Shown here: positions 51,830-60,570 of the stretch, in pieces | Numbering within the stretch: position 1 is the first letter of the stretch | Layout: each line of letters opens with the position of its first letter | Origin: RYN-230 sp963704995 | Lineage (GTDB): Bacteria > Actinomycetota > Actinomycetes > Streptosporangiales > Streptosporangiaceae | Length of the DNA: 64,000 nt | NCBI GenBank assembly: GCA_963704995.1 | Contig: CAVPIM010000017.1 | Coordinates: 1,906,451-1,970,450, forward strand | Direction of reading: 5' to 3' | Notes under the pieces: generated by a model | Seen by the model: only the letters and a program-made list of their open reading frames with translations | Told to the model about the DNA's origin: nothing | Database searches by the model: none | Translations under genes and position numbers: made by a program

Positions 51830-52576
51830 ATGACCCGGGAAGCCGACGTGGTCAAGTCGCTGGTCGAGATGGCCGACACCCTGGTGGACGACTACGACGT
51901 CGTCGACCTGCTCACCGGGCTGGCGGACCGGTGCGTCGACCTGCTCGGCGTCTCCGCCGCCGGGGTGATGTTGGCCTCCCCCGCGGGCAGCCTAGTGCTG
52001 GTGGCCTCCTCCAGCGAGGCGATGCGCCTGCTGGAGCTGTTCGAACTCCAGCAGCAGGAAGGCCCTTGCCTGGACGCCTTCAGCACCGGCGAGCCCGTGC
52101 AGCACGAAAACCTGCAGGCCGGGTCCGGCCGGTGGCCGTTGTTCGCCGCTGCCGCCCTGCAGGCCGGGTTCGCCTCAGCGCTGGCGTTGCCACTGCGACT
52201 GCGGGAGGTGACCCTCGGCGCGCTGAACCTGCTCAGCGTTACCCGCGCCCCGATGGATGCGGCGGACGTCATCGTCGCCCGCGCCTTCGCCGACCTGGCC
52301 GCCCTGTCCATCGCCCAGCACCGGGCCAGCGCCGAGGCCCAGCGCCTGAACGAGCAGCTGTCGGCCGCCCTGACCAGCCGCGTAGTGATCGAACAGGCTA
52401 AGGGCGTCATCTCCGAACGCGCCGGCACCGACCTAGCCGAGGCCTTCGCGCGGCTGCGCACCTACGCCCGCGACCACAACCTCCGCCTCACCGATGTCGC
52501 CCAGGCCGCCATCGACGGCACCCTCGACCCGCCCGCCCGGGCTCCCCGCCGCGCTCGTCCCAGCACGAGCAGCTGA
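51830..52576 (+). CDS. GAF-ANTAR domain protein (RNA-binding antiterminator type)
   Basis: 248 residues from the ATG at 51830 (MTREADVVKSLVEMADTLVD); the frame is open upstream to 51707 without a better start. GAF domain about 10-160 (DRCVDLLGVSAAGVMLASPA, QQQEGPCLDAFSTGEPVQHE, LALPLRLREVTLGALNLLSV). ANTAR domain about 175-230 (SRVVIEQAKGVISERAGTDL, AFARLRTYARDHNLRLTDVA), with the conserved RxVIxQAKGxL pattern. ANTAR proteins bind twin hairpins in nascent RNA and prevent termination; the GAF ligand is unknown. Confidence 0.88.
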   Translation: MTREADVVKSLVEMADTLVDDYDVVDLLTGLADRCVDLLGVSAAGVMLASPAGSLVLVASSSEAMRLLELFELQQQEGPCLDAFSTGEPVQHENLQAGSGRWPLFAAAALQAGFASALALPLRLREVTLGALNLLSVTRAPMDAADVIVARAFADLAALSIAQHRASAEAQRLNEQLSAALTSRVVIEQAKGVISERAGTDLAEAFARLRTYARDHNLRLTDVAQAAIDGTLDPPARAPRRARPSTSS

Positions 52577-52620
52577 CGGGCTCCACCCGGGGACGGGGCC
52601 CGGCATGCTGAACGCCGCTC

Positions 52621-53010
52621 TCAGACAACAGCCGACCGCTGAGTACCTCGGCACCCCGGATCACCGTCGTCCTGTCCTCGGGCGAACGCGGCGAGTCCAT
52701 GACGATCAATGGGTGGCTGAGCATTCCAGCCTGCCAGCCAGAGGAAGGTCTCCATCGTCGCTTCCATCCGCCCGGCCAGGGCTGGCTGCTCGTCCTGCCG
52801 CGCATGGACGAAGGTGGTCATCGCCCGGCGGATATCAAGCGACATCTCACGCAGTGTCGGCCGACCCATCGTCCGAAGGCAGGACAGTGGCCCCGACGAT
52901 TCCTCACCGCATGCCCACGCGAGAAGCTGCCGCGCACCGTAGGCCCAGCCGAACGCTCTCCATGCCTCATCTGATCCGCTTTCTCCCGGCCACGGGTGTC
53001 GTGTACACGC
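52621..53010 (-). pseudogene. Hypothetical protein fragment, 5' end cut by an IS256-family element
   Basis: The minus strand reads SGSDEAWRAFGWAYGARQLL, AWACGEESSGPLSCLRTMGR, PTLREMSLDIRRAMTTFVHA, then RMEATMETFLWLAGWNAQPP and stops at 52621. Composition and helix pattern look like a real protein of about 130 visible residues. I cannot name the family. Its upstream end coincides with the insertion sequence boundary. Confidence 0.4.
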
Positions 53011-53020
53011 GAGGAGCAAT

Positions 53021-54467
53021 GCTTGAAACCTGTGGATCTGCCGGGAAGGGCGCGAGCGCGAAGGAGGTGTACCTTCCCGGTGACCGAGTCGTAGAGGTCT
53101 CAAGCAATGGCCGGCGCTGGAACGCCGGGCCGGGAAGGTACACCCATGCTCACAGTAGTGCCGGACGTGGCTGGCGCGCTGCCGGCTGAGGGGCAGCCGT
53201 CGTCGCTGATCGACCAGATCGTGCGGGACGGCGCCCGGCAGATGCTGGCCGCGGCGCTGCAGGCCGAGGTCGCCGCCTACATCGACCAGTTCGCCGGGCT
53301 GCGCGATGAGGGCGGCCGCCGCCTGGTGGTGCGCAACGGCGCTGCCGGGCCGCGGACGGTGCTGACCAGCGCGGGGGCGGTGGAGGTGACCGCGCCGCGG
53401 GTGAACGACAAGCGCACCGACCCGGCCACGGGCGAGCGGAAGCGGTTCGGCTCGGCGATCTTGCCGCCGTGGGCGCGCAAGACCCCGCAGATCAGCGAGG
53501 TGCTGCCGCTGCTGTACCTGCACGGCTTGTCGTCGGGGGACTTCGTGCCCGCGCTCGGGCAGTTCCTCGGCTCGCATGCCGGGCTGTCAGCCTCGACAGT
53601 GACCAGGCTGACTGAGACGTGGAGCGGCGAGGCTGCGGCGTTCATGACCCGGGACCTGTCCGCAGCCGACTATGTCTACCTGTGGGTGGACGGGATCCAC
53701 CTGGGCATCCGGCTGGGCGAGGGCAAGCTGTGCCTGCTGGTGATGATCGGGGTGCGCGCCGACGGCCGCAAGGAGCTGGTGGCGCTGGCTGACGGGTACC
53801 GCGAGTCCGCCGAGTCGTGGGCCGACCTGCTGCGCGACTGCGCCCGGCGGGGCATGCGCGCCCCGGTGCTGGCGACCGGGGACGGGGCGCTGGGGTTCTG
53901 GAGCGCGGTCCGGGAGGTGTTCCCGCAGGCCAGGACCCAGCGCTGCTGGTTCCACAAGATCGCCAACGTACTCGGGGCGCTGCCCAGGTCCGCGCACCCG
54001 GGCGCGAAGAAGGCCCTGGCGGAGATCTGGAATGCCGAGGACAAGGACCACGCCCGCGCCGCAGTGAAGGCCTTCGCCGCCGCCTACGGCGCCAAGTTCC
54101 CCAAGGCCGCCGCCAAGATCACCGGCGACGAGGACGAGCTGCTGGCCTTCTACGACTACCCGGCCGAGCACTGGATCCACCTGCGCACGACAAACCCGAT
54201 CGAATCTACTTTTGCCACGGTCAGGTTGCGGACGAAGGTCACCAAGGGCCACGGGTCCAAGGCCGCCGCGCTGGCGATGGCGTTCAAGCTGATCGAGTCC
54301 GCCCAGCGCCGCTGGCGCATGGTCAACGCACCACACCTGGTTGCGCTCGTCCGCGCCGGGGCGACCTTCGTCAACGGCCAGCTCGTCGAACGACCCGAGG
54401 ACCAGCCCGCCGAGGCGGCCCAGCCAGAAGCCGCTTAAAAGGATCTTGATCCACAGGTATTGACAAT
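53021..54467 (+). mobile_element. IS256-family insertion sequence, second type
   Basis: Imperfect terminal inverted repeats share ACCTGTGGATC: left around 53028-53038, right inverted around 54449-54459, extended by TTGAAA on the left and TTGTCAAT on the right. One transposase gene fills the element. It interrupts a hypothetical gene on the left and a polysaccharide deacetylase gene on the right, so sequence was lost on insertion or by later recombination. Confidence 0.65.
53146..54438 (+). CDS. IS256 family transposase
   Basis: 430 residues from the ATG at 53146 (MLTVVPDVAGALPAEGQPSS). It has the mutator-type layout: QMLAAALQAEVAAYIDQFAG, VRNGAAGPRTVLTSAGAVEV, APRVNDKRTDP, YVYLWVDGIHLGIRLGEGKL (first Asp), LATGDGALGFWSAVREVFPQ (second Asp), TQRCWFHKIANVLGALP, and TTNPIESTFATVRLRTKVTK (Glu). 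Clearly different from the IS256-type transposase at 19755. Intact. Confidence 0.9.
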   Translation: MLTVVPDVAGALPAEGQPSSLIDQIVRDGARQMLAAALQAEVAAYIDQFAGLRDEGGRRLVVRNGAAGPRTVLTSAGAVEVTAPRVNDKRTDPATGERKRFGSAILPPWARKTPQISEVLPLLYLHGLSSGDFVPALGQFLGSHAGLSASTVTRLTETWSGEAAAFMTRDLSAADYVYLWVDGIHLGIRLGEGKLCLLVMIGVRADGRKELVALADGYRESAESWADLLRDCARRGMRAPVLATGDGALGFWSAVREVFPQARTQRCWFHKIANVLGALPRSAHPGAKKALAEIWNAEDKDHARAAVKAFAAAYGAKFPKAAAKITGDEDELLAFYDYPAEHWIHLRTTNPIESTFATVRLRTKVTKGHGSKAAALAMAFKLIESAQRRWRMVNAPHLVALVRAGATFVNGQLVERPEDQPAEAAQPEAA

Positions 54468-54490
54468 TACTCCTGGCGGGGACCGGGACG

Positions 54491-55255
54491 TTGGTCACCA
54501 AGAGGACCGCGGACACGACGAGGTTCTGCACGCATTACAACGACGACCTGACCGCGTCGTGGGCCGATGCGACCAGCCTCGCGCAGGCCTACGGCTGGCA
54601 TTTCGTGTCCCACACCGCCACCTATCCCACCCTTCAGCAGATTGAGAACTTCACCCCGGCACAGGCGAAGGCGCAAACCTGCGGCAGCCTGGCCACGCTC
54701 AAGGCCCATGGGATGCCCGGCGCGGCGGGGATGATCGCTTATCCCGGCTCGTACACCAAGAGCGCGGCGGTGGTGAACCTGCAAACCCAGTACGGCCAGA
54801 CCTGCTTCGACTGGGGACGGCAATACAATCATCCCAAGCACGGCATCACCGACCTGGCCACCGCCTCGACCACGCCGCCGTACTGGCAGTACACGACCGC
54901 GGTCGTCGGGGGCCCGTGCGCCGTTCCCACGGCACCGTGCTACACGGTCCATGTGAAGAACGGGCGCTATACGCAGCCCTCGGCGATGATCACGCATATC
55001 GAGGCGCTGAAGCCGGGCTAGTGGTTCACACTGCAGGCCTACCTGCTGGTCACCGGCAAGAACCCGAAGTACACCAGCGACAAGATGCGGTGGGACTGCA
55101 CCTCGCCTAACCCGGCCCTGCACTGGACGAACGTCACGGTGCGGTACTGCTGGTCGGACTACCAGCAGATCCTCCGGGCCATTGCCGCGGACCCGTCCAT
55201 CACGGTCACCGACCCGCTGACCGTGGGCAAGGCGTGGGGTCGCCCCTTCAATTAG
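54491..55255 (+). pseudogene. Polysaccharide deacetylase-like protein, 5' truncated, with in-frame TAG
   Basis: Directly after the IS256-type element the frame reads DATSLAQAYGWHFVSHTATY and MPGAAGMIAYPGSYTKSAAV, the second half of a NodB-type polysaccharide deacetylase fold. At 55019-55021 it meets TAG, where relatives have Gln or Trp (KPG then WFTLQAYLLVTG), and the same frame continues HWTNVTVRYCWSDYQQILRA and VTVTDPLTVGKAWGRPFN to a TAG at 55253. The catalytic first half and signal peptide are lost. Confidence 0.65.
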
Positions 55256-55422
55256 CCGCCACAGCCCACCGGCCGACCGCCGTCCAGGATCATCGGGCCT
55301 TCAGCCAGCCCGGCCGGGCATTGCCAGGAACAGGAGCTCCTGCGTTCCGCAGTTCCGGCTGGGTTCGTGACATGCCCGGAGGTGAATGCGCAAGTCATGG
55401 CCCCAGCGGCCTCCTCCGGGTT

Positions 55423-55610
55423 GACGCGGCCAAGATCAAGGCCGAGGAAACCTCGACGGCAAGTACCCGCCGCGTACCTCCGGCCAGCTCTTGGCCGGGG
55501 ACATCGCCCTGGGCTACAAGCAGCCGCTGGAAGCCGAGCGCGGCTGACGTGACCTCAAGTAGGTCATCGACCTGCGCCCGGCCTGCCACCGCAAGGAAGA
55601 AGACCTAGCG
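55423..55610 (+). pseudogene. IS1634-like transposase remnant
   Basis: Readable with one frameshift and two or three stops: DAAKIKAEE, then DGKYPPRTSGQLLAGDIALG, YKQPLEAERG, RDLK, VIDLRPACHRKEED. This is the core stretch around the conserved YKQLxEVERGWRDLK of IS1634-type DDE transposases, here with Trp replaced by a stop (TGA) and other damage. A short, long-dead fragment. Confidence 0.55.
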
Positions 55611-55668
55611 CGCCCTGGCCTGGTTGCGCTGATAGAAATCCTGGGCCTGGCACGGCCCAGACGGCCAG

Positions 55669-55709
55669 CCGGTCCCACTGGCAGATCAAATTGCGGCCAG
55701 TGGGACCGG
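55669..55709. terminator. 14-bp stem hairpin 3' of the propeller gene
   Basis: CCGGTCCCACTGGC (55669-55682) is inverted perfectly at 55696-55709 with a 13-base loop. It lies 28 bp beyond the stop of the minus-strand gene at 55737, the right place for a terminator. There is no T tract. Confidence 0.55.
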
Positions 55710-55736
55710 CCCTGACCGGCCCGGCAGGCGCAAGAA

Positions 55737-58175
55737 CTACCGGCGGTGCGGTGTAAGGAGCTGGATTAGGCCGGGGTAATGGTCGCGGCCGTTGAGCACG
55801 AGGAAGTCGGTGAGGCCGTCGCGGTTGTAGTCGAGGGGGTAGACGCGGTCGCCCGCGCCGACAGTCGTTTCCGGGATTGGCTGAGTGGTGAAGCCGCCTG
55901 AGGCGTTGCCGAGCAGCAGGTAGTCCGGTGCGTTGGCATTCCCGGTCCGTCTGCCGACGACGTAGATGTCCGGATTGTGATCGCCGTTGACGTCTCCGAC
56001 TGCGAGTGATGTTCCGTCTTGGACCGTGCGGATGGTCTTGGGTGCGGCGAATGTCCCGTCGGCGCGCTGGAGACGTTCGGCGAGCGTGGTCGCGGTGAGT
56101 GTGATGAGGTCGGGGCGGCTGTCGTGATTGATGTCGACCAAGGCGGCGTCTTCGGCGTCCACCGTGGGGCCGAGGACCGAGGACACGTCCTGGAACCCGT
56201 GACCCTGCTCATTCTTGAAAAGGTGAAGGGCAAGGGGGGTGGTGTCGTACCGCCCGCAGACCAGAAGGTCCGGCCAGCCATCACTGTTGTAGTCCACGGT
56301 GTGCGCGCATCCTGCACCGATGTCGAGATCGAGCCCCATCGCCGGGGAGTCGAGCATCGAGCCGTGCCCGGTGCCGAGATACAGCCGGTCTGGGGCGGGC
56401 AGGCTGTCCGGGCGGAGCGACGCCGAGCCGGCGAAGATGTCGGGGTAGCCGTCATTGTTGGCGTCCAGGACGGCGCCGTACCGGCCGCGCGCCAGCGGGT
56501 CGGTCACATCCCACTGATAGGCCTGCTCGGTGAACGTGTGGCCCGGCTGCTGAATGTAGAGCTCATTTGATTTCACCGCGGTGCCGCGATCAGCCCCGAC
56601 ACTGCAGAAGATGTCTTGCAGGCCGTCGGCGTTGAAATCACCGGCCACGCAGTCGTGCCGGTCAGCGCCCCGGAAAGACCCCGCGCCAGCCTGGCGGAAC
56701 GTGCCGTCGTGATTGTTGAGCCACAGCTGGGGTGAATGGCCATGGTGGGCGATAAACAGATCCGGCCAGCCATCGGCGCTGAAGTCGGCAACGGCCGCGC
56801 TCCAGGTCTGTTCCGGCGCGCCGCGGATGCCCGCTGCCGCTGCCTGATCGGTCACCGTCACCGGGACCGGGGCCGTCGGCGGGGGTGTCTTTGGCGGCGG
56901 ACTCGGCGCGGGGCCGATGCCCGGGGCCGGGGGCGCAGGAGCCGCCCGCGGAGCTGTGCGGGCAGGGAGCGATACCGGTCCCGTGGGGCAACTCGCCTGT
57001 TCGATGAGCGGGATTGAGCCTTGTGAGCCCACCACGGTGATCGCCGACCCCGCCGGGCTGGCCGCAAGGCCGATGAGCTCGTCGGGTTTGTGTGCGGCGT
57101 CGGCCGAGACCACCGTCGCCCACGTCGTCCCGTCGAAATGCACCAGGAGCGTCTTACTGCGATGCTCGCTGACGTTGTAATACGCGCCCGCGGACCACAC
57201 GTTCCCGGCCGCGATTGCCTTGACCTGCCGCAGCATCCCGATGCCGGGAACCGGCGAGGCGGCCCAGGTGCTGCCATCCCAATGCAGCGCCAGCGGCCGC
57301 TGACCGGCGCCATCATCGTAGTAACCCACCGCCCACATATCGCTGGCCGTCCGCACATCAACCCCGGTCAGGACCGTGTCCACCGTGCCCGGCGACGGCA
57401 CGCCGCCCGCGCCGCTCACCGAGACCCACGAGGGCGACGGGAGGGCCGTGTCGTAGCGCAGCACCAGCGGCTTCAGCCCCGCCGGGCTCTGCCGGTAGCC
57501 GACGGCCCACAACCCAGTCGCCGCCGTCCCGCCGACAGCCGTCAGCGTGTTATCACTGGTGCTTGTCCCGTCGTTCGGACTCACCACCCGGGCCCACGCC
57601 CCGCCCGACGCGTGCTCAACCAGGGTGCGCCGCGTCCCGCCAGCCGTTGCTGTCTGGAAACCAACCGCCCACGCGCTTCCATCCGCCAAGGTGTCCACGC
57701 CGGTAAAAAGCGTGTCGCTGGGGAAGTTCGCGGGCGAGGCCAGCGACCAGTGCGCCCCGTTCCAGCGCAACGCCAGCGGCTGATACTTCGGCCTGGGACC
57801 GCCGCCCATGAGGGCATATCCGACCGCCCATCCCCCGCCAGAGGACACGGACACGCCGTTGAGGCCGTTATTCATCGTGCTCTGATTCGGAGAAGGGATA
57901 ACCGACCATCCCGACCCGTCGAACCGCTCGATCAGCGTCTGATGCGCATGCAGCGCGATCAGCGAACCCACAGCCCACGACTCACCAGCGGACACGAAAC
58001 CGACATCCGAAAGCTCACTGCCACCGCTACCCCGCCCGAGCGGCGGGCCCGCCCCAAGGCTCAAAGAACCGCATGTCGAGGCGGCAGCGCGGCTAACACC
58101 GGCACCCAACCCTAACGGCGCCCCCGCTAACGCCAGCGCTACAACAAGCCCTAAAGCCGATCGGCTTCTCCCCAT
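55737..58175 (-). CDS. Secreted double beta-propeller protein (FG-GAP/VCBS type)
   Basis: 812 residues. Signal peptide about 1-32 (LGLVVALALAGAPLGLGAGV). Residues ~45-400 hold repeated units with GxSWAVG/AWAVG cores (SAWAVGFQTATAGGTRRTLV, DMWAVGYYDDGAGQRPLALH), a kelch-like propeller. A Pro-rich linker (about 405-445) leads to an FG-GAP/VCBS propeller with calcium-type DxNxDGxxD loops: DFSADGWPDLF, DFNADGLQDIF, DANNDGYPDIF, DYNSDGWPDLL, DVNGDHNPDIY, DYNRDGLTDFL. Probably an extracellular binding protein. It is a monocistronic minus-strand gene ending at a hairpin. Confidence 0.8.
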   Translation of the reverse strand: MGRSRSALGLVVALALAGAPLGLGAGVSRAAASTCGSLSLGAGPPLGRGSGGSELSDVGFVSAGESWAVGSLIALHAHQTLIERFDGSGWSVIPSPNQSTMNNGLNGVSVSSGGGWAVGYALMGGGPRPKYQPLALRWNGAHWSLASPANFPSDTLFTGVDTLADGSAWAVGFQTATAGGTRRTLVEHASGGAWARVVSPNDGTSTSDNTLTAVGGTAATGLWAVGYRQSPAGLKPLVLRYDTALPSPSWVSVSGAGGVPSPGTVDTVLTGVDVRTASDMWAVGYYDDGAGQRPLALHWDGSTWAASPVPGIGMLRQVKAIAAGNVWSAGAYYNVSEHRSKTLLVHFDGTTWATVVSADAAHKPDELIGLAASPAGSAITVVGSQGSIPLIEQASCPTGPVSLPARTAPRAAPAPPAPGIGPAPSPPPKTPPPTAPVPVTVTDQAAAAGIRGAPEQTWSAAVADFSADGWPDLFIAHHGHSPQLWLNNHDGTFRQAGAGSFRGADRHDCVAGDFNADGLQDIFCSVGADRGTAVKSNELYIQQPGHTFTEQAYQWDVTDPLARGRYGAVLDANNDGYPDIFAGSASLRPDSLPAPDRLYLGTGHGSMLDSPAMGLDLDIGAGCAHTVDYNSDGWPDLLVCGRYDTTPLALHLFKNEQGHGFQDVSSVLGPTVDAEDAALVDINHDSRPDLITLTATTLAERLQRADGTFAAPKTIRTVQDGTSLAVGDVNGDHNPDIYVVGRRTGNANAPDYLLLGNASGGFTTQPIPETTVGAGDRVYPLDYNRDGLTDFLVLNGRDHYPGLIQLLTPHRR

Positions 58176-58459
58176 TACTAATCACCCCTAGCAACAGCTG
58201 AATTGTCGTCCACATACCGCCCGGCCGATAGGGCCGAAGGTCCTTCGTCATACGGGCCGCTGCGCCGGGCGCTGCCCGCTCCGCTAAGCCATACCCCGGT
58301 CCCCTGACCTCCCCTGACCCCGCCATCTATCCGACGTCTGGCAAATAGATCACGGCGAGCGATGTCCACTCGGCGTGACCTGGACGATGCCGTGTCTGGC
58401 GGCGGCGAGGATCGCAGGCACGATGAAAGACCCACAGCGTCCGGCTCCCTTCGCTTGAT

Positions 58460-58655
58460 CTACCAGAGATGGGCCAGCCGGTCTTGGAAGATGCCAGTCG
58501 GCCCCTCCGGTGGCGGCGTTGCCAGGTGGACGGTTGTGTCGGTTCCCTCGGTGACGGCCTGCGTGCCGCGGTGGTTGTTGAAGTCGGTGCCGGTGAAGCC
58601 GGGGTCGGCCACGTTCACCACGCCGCCGGCCAGGGCTCTTGCCCACGGCTCAGTG
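58460..58655 (-). pseudogene. Short-chain dehydrogenase, C-terminal remnant
   Basis: The minus strand reads GVVNVADPGFTGTDFNNHRG, TQAVTEGTDTTVHLATPPPE, GPTGIFQDRLAHLW and TAG, the usual C-terminal end of SDR-family oxidoreductases after the catalytic YxxxK motif. The N-terminal 170 or so residues with the NAD(P) site are absent; the next gene ends six bases further on. Confidence 0.6.
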
Positions 58656-58661
58656 CCCGGC

Positions 58662-60095
58662 CTAGCCGCCGTAGGCGATCGTGGCGTAGTCCTCCGCCGA
58701 CCCGGTACCGACGCTGCTCCCGGTGACGTACACCGCTGTGCCGTCCGGGCTGACCGCCATGGACTGGGCGTAGTCGTTGCCGTTGCCGGGGCCGTTGTAC
58801 CGCCTCGCCCACAGCCGGGTGCCGATGGCGGCGCCGTAGGCCACCGTGGCGTAGTCCTCCCCGGTCCCCCAGCTGGTCCCGGTGACGTACACCACCGTGC
58901 CGTCCCGGTTCACGGCCGCCGCGACGGCGCCGTCATCGGAGTTGGCCGGGCCGTTGTAGCGGGCCAGCCACAGCCTGGTGCCGGTGGCGGCGCTGTAGGC
59001 CATCGTCAGGTAGTCGTCGCCAGAGTCGGCCCGCCAGGTCCACCCGGTGACGAACACCGTGCTGCCGTCTGGGCTGGCCACCACCGAAGCACCGCGGTTG
59101 ATGCCGTTGCTGGGGTTGTGGTGGCGGGCCAGCCACAGCCTGGCGCCGGTGGCGGCGCCGTAGGCGATCGTGACGCAGTCCGGGCTGCTGATCCCCCCGC
59201 TCTCGCCGGTGACGTACACCGTGTTCCCGTCCGGGCTCACCGCCACCGAGTAGGCAGCGAATGTGTAGGCGGCGTTGAGGCCCTTGTAGGTCTTCTGCCA
59301 CAGCTTGGCACCGGTGGCGGCGTCATAGGCGAGCGTGATGTACACGTCCCCGGTGGGCAGCACGGCGCTGCCGGTGATGTACACCGCCGCGCCGTCCGGG
59401 CTGACCGCCATCCCGTAGGGCCAGTCATCGCCCGCGTCGGGGCTGCTATACCGTGCCGCCCACAGCTGGGCGCCGGTGGCGACGTCGTAGGCGACCGTGT
59501 TGATGTCGTAGAACAGCATTCCGGAGGTCCCGGTGACGAACACCGTCCTCCCGCCCGGGCTCACCGCCACGTGCAGGGCCTCACCACCGGCGTTACTGGG
59601 ATCGCTGTACTGCGCCGCCCACAGCTTGGCGCCGGTCGTGGCGTCGTAGGCGACCGTGATGTAATTGCTGTCGCTTTGCCCGACGGCGAACACGGTGTCC
59701 CCGTCCGGGCTCACCGCTACCGACCAGCCATAGTCGCCGTTCTCGCCAGACCCGCTGTACCGGGCCACCCAGACCCGGGCGCCGGTGCCGGCGCGGTAGG
59801 CGACGGTGGTGAGCGCTATCCGCGCCCCACCCGCCGGGGCGTACCCGGTGACAAACACCAAATCCCCGCGCGGGCTGGCGGCGACCGACTCGCCGTAGCC
59901 CCAGCCGTCGGTGCCGTGGTAACGGGTCACCCATAGGGGCGCACCGGGGGTGGCGGCGCGGTGCGCAAGATTTGCCTGGTGTGCCCGTGGCGGCTGTGCC
60001 GGCCGAGCGGCCGCGCCGGCCGCGGCGGCCGCCAGTGTGCTGGCCATGGCCGCGGCCGCGGTGGCCGCCAGCAATCTCATGAGGCCATATCGCAT
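58662..60095 (-). CDS. Secreted PQQ/SBBP-like beta-propeller protein
   Basis: 477 residues from the ATG at 60095, chosen because AAAGGAGGG precedes it and the signal peptide starts there (MRYGLMRLLAATAAAAMAST). Eight to nine repeats of about 50 residues follow, each with YDATTGAKLWAAQYSDPSNA and SVAVSPDGDTVFAVG type cores, a beta-propeller of the PQQ/SBBP kind. No catalytic residues or cofactor site evident. Probably an extracellular structural or binding protein. Confidence 0.75.
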   Translation of the reverse strand: MRYGLMRLLAATAAAAMASTLAAAAAGAAARPAQPPRAHQANLAHRAATPGAPLWVTRYHGTDGWGYGESVAASPRGDLVFVTGYAPAGGARIALTTVAYRAGTGARVWVARYSGSGENGDYGWSVAVSPDGDTVFAVGQSDSNYITVAYDATTGAKLWAAQYSDPSNAGGEALHVAVSPGGRTVFVTGTSGMLFYDINTVAYDVATGAQLWAARYSSPDAGDDWPYGMAVSPDGAAVYITGSAVLPTGDVYITLAYDAATGAKLWQKTYKGLNAAYTFAAYSVAVSPDGNTVYVTGESGGISSPDCVTIAYGAATGARLWLARHHNPSNGINRGASVVASPDGSTVFVTGWTWRADSGDDYLTMAYSAATGTRLWLARYNGPANSDDGAVAAAVNRDGTVVYVTGTSWGTGEDYATVAYGAAIGTRLWARRYNGPGNGNDYAQSMAVSPDGTAVYVTGSSVGTGSAEDYATIAYGG

Positions 60096-60570
60096 GGCAG
60101 TACCCTCCTTTGCCCAGCACCCGGACCGGGCAGAGCGGGCCGCCACCAATCCGGGTTGATGGTTGCCCTGGAACTCCAGGACCGTTCTTCTCCTGACACC
60201 CTCAGCCTGCACGGGCGCCGGCAGGGACGTTGGCCGGTCCGGGCGAGGGACCAATGTCGCGGGTTCCCTGGCGCTATTCGGCGCGAATGGCACCACGGTC
60301 CGGGTTGCCGGGGGCCGTCTCCTCAACCGCGAGTCAAAGATCAACAGACGGCCAGGCCACAGAACGGGCAAAGGTCACGCGAGGACCCCTCAACCACGCA
60401 GTAATCCCCATTCGGTTCCGTCCCGGCCGAAGGCTTCTGCTCGGAAAGGCCGCTCCTAATAAGGCAGCCGCATTTCGTGCTGTGAGCTGCGGCGGCGCGG
60501 GCGCTGGTTGATGTGATCCTGTTATGGGATGGGGCCGATGTGAGCGCAGCCGCCTCGTGATCATGTCTGT
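60096..60570. other. 475 bp promoter/intergenic region
   Basis: Between the divergent propeller gene and the second IS701-type transposase. It should contain the promoter of the propeller gene and the left end of the insertion sequence. Frames open here show no domain features. I could not define the terminal repeat. Confidence 0.4.
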
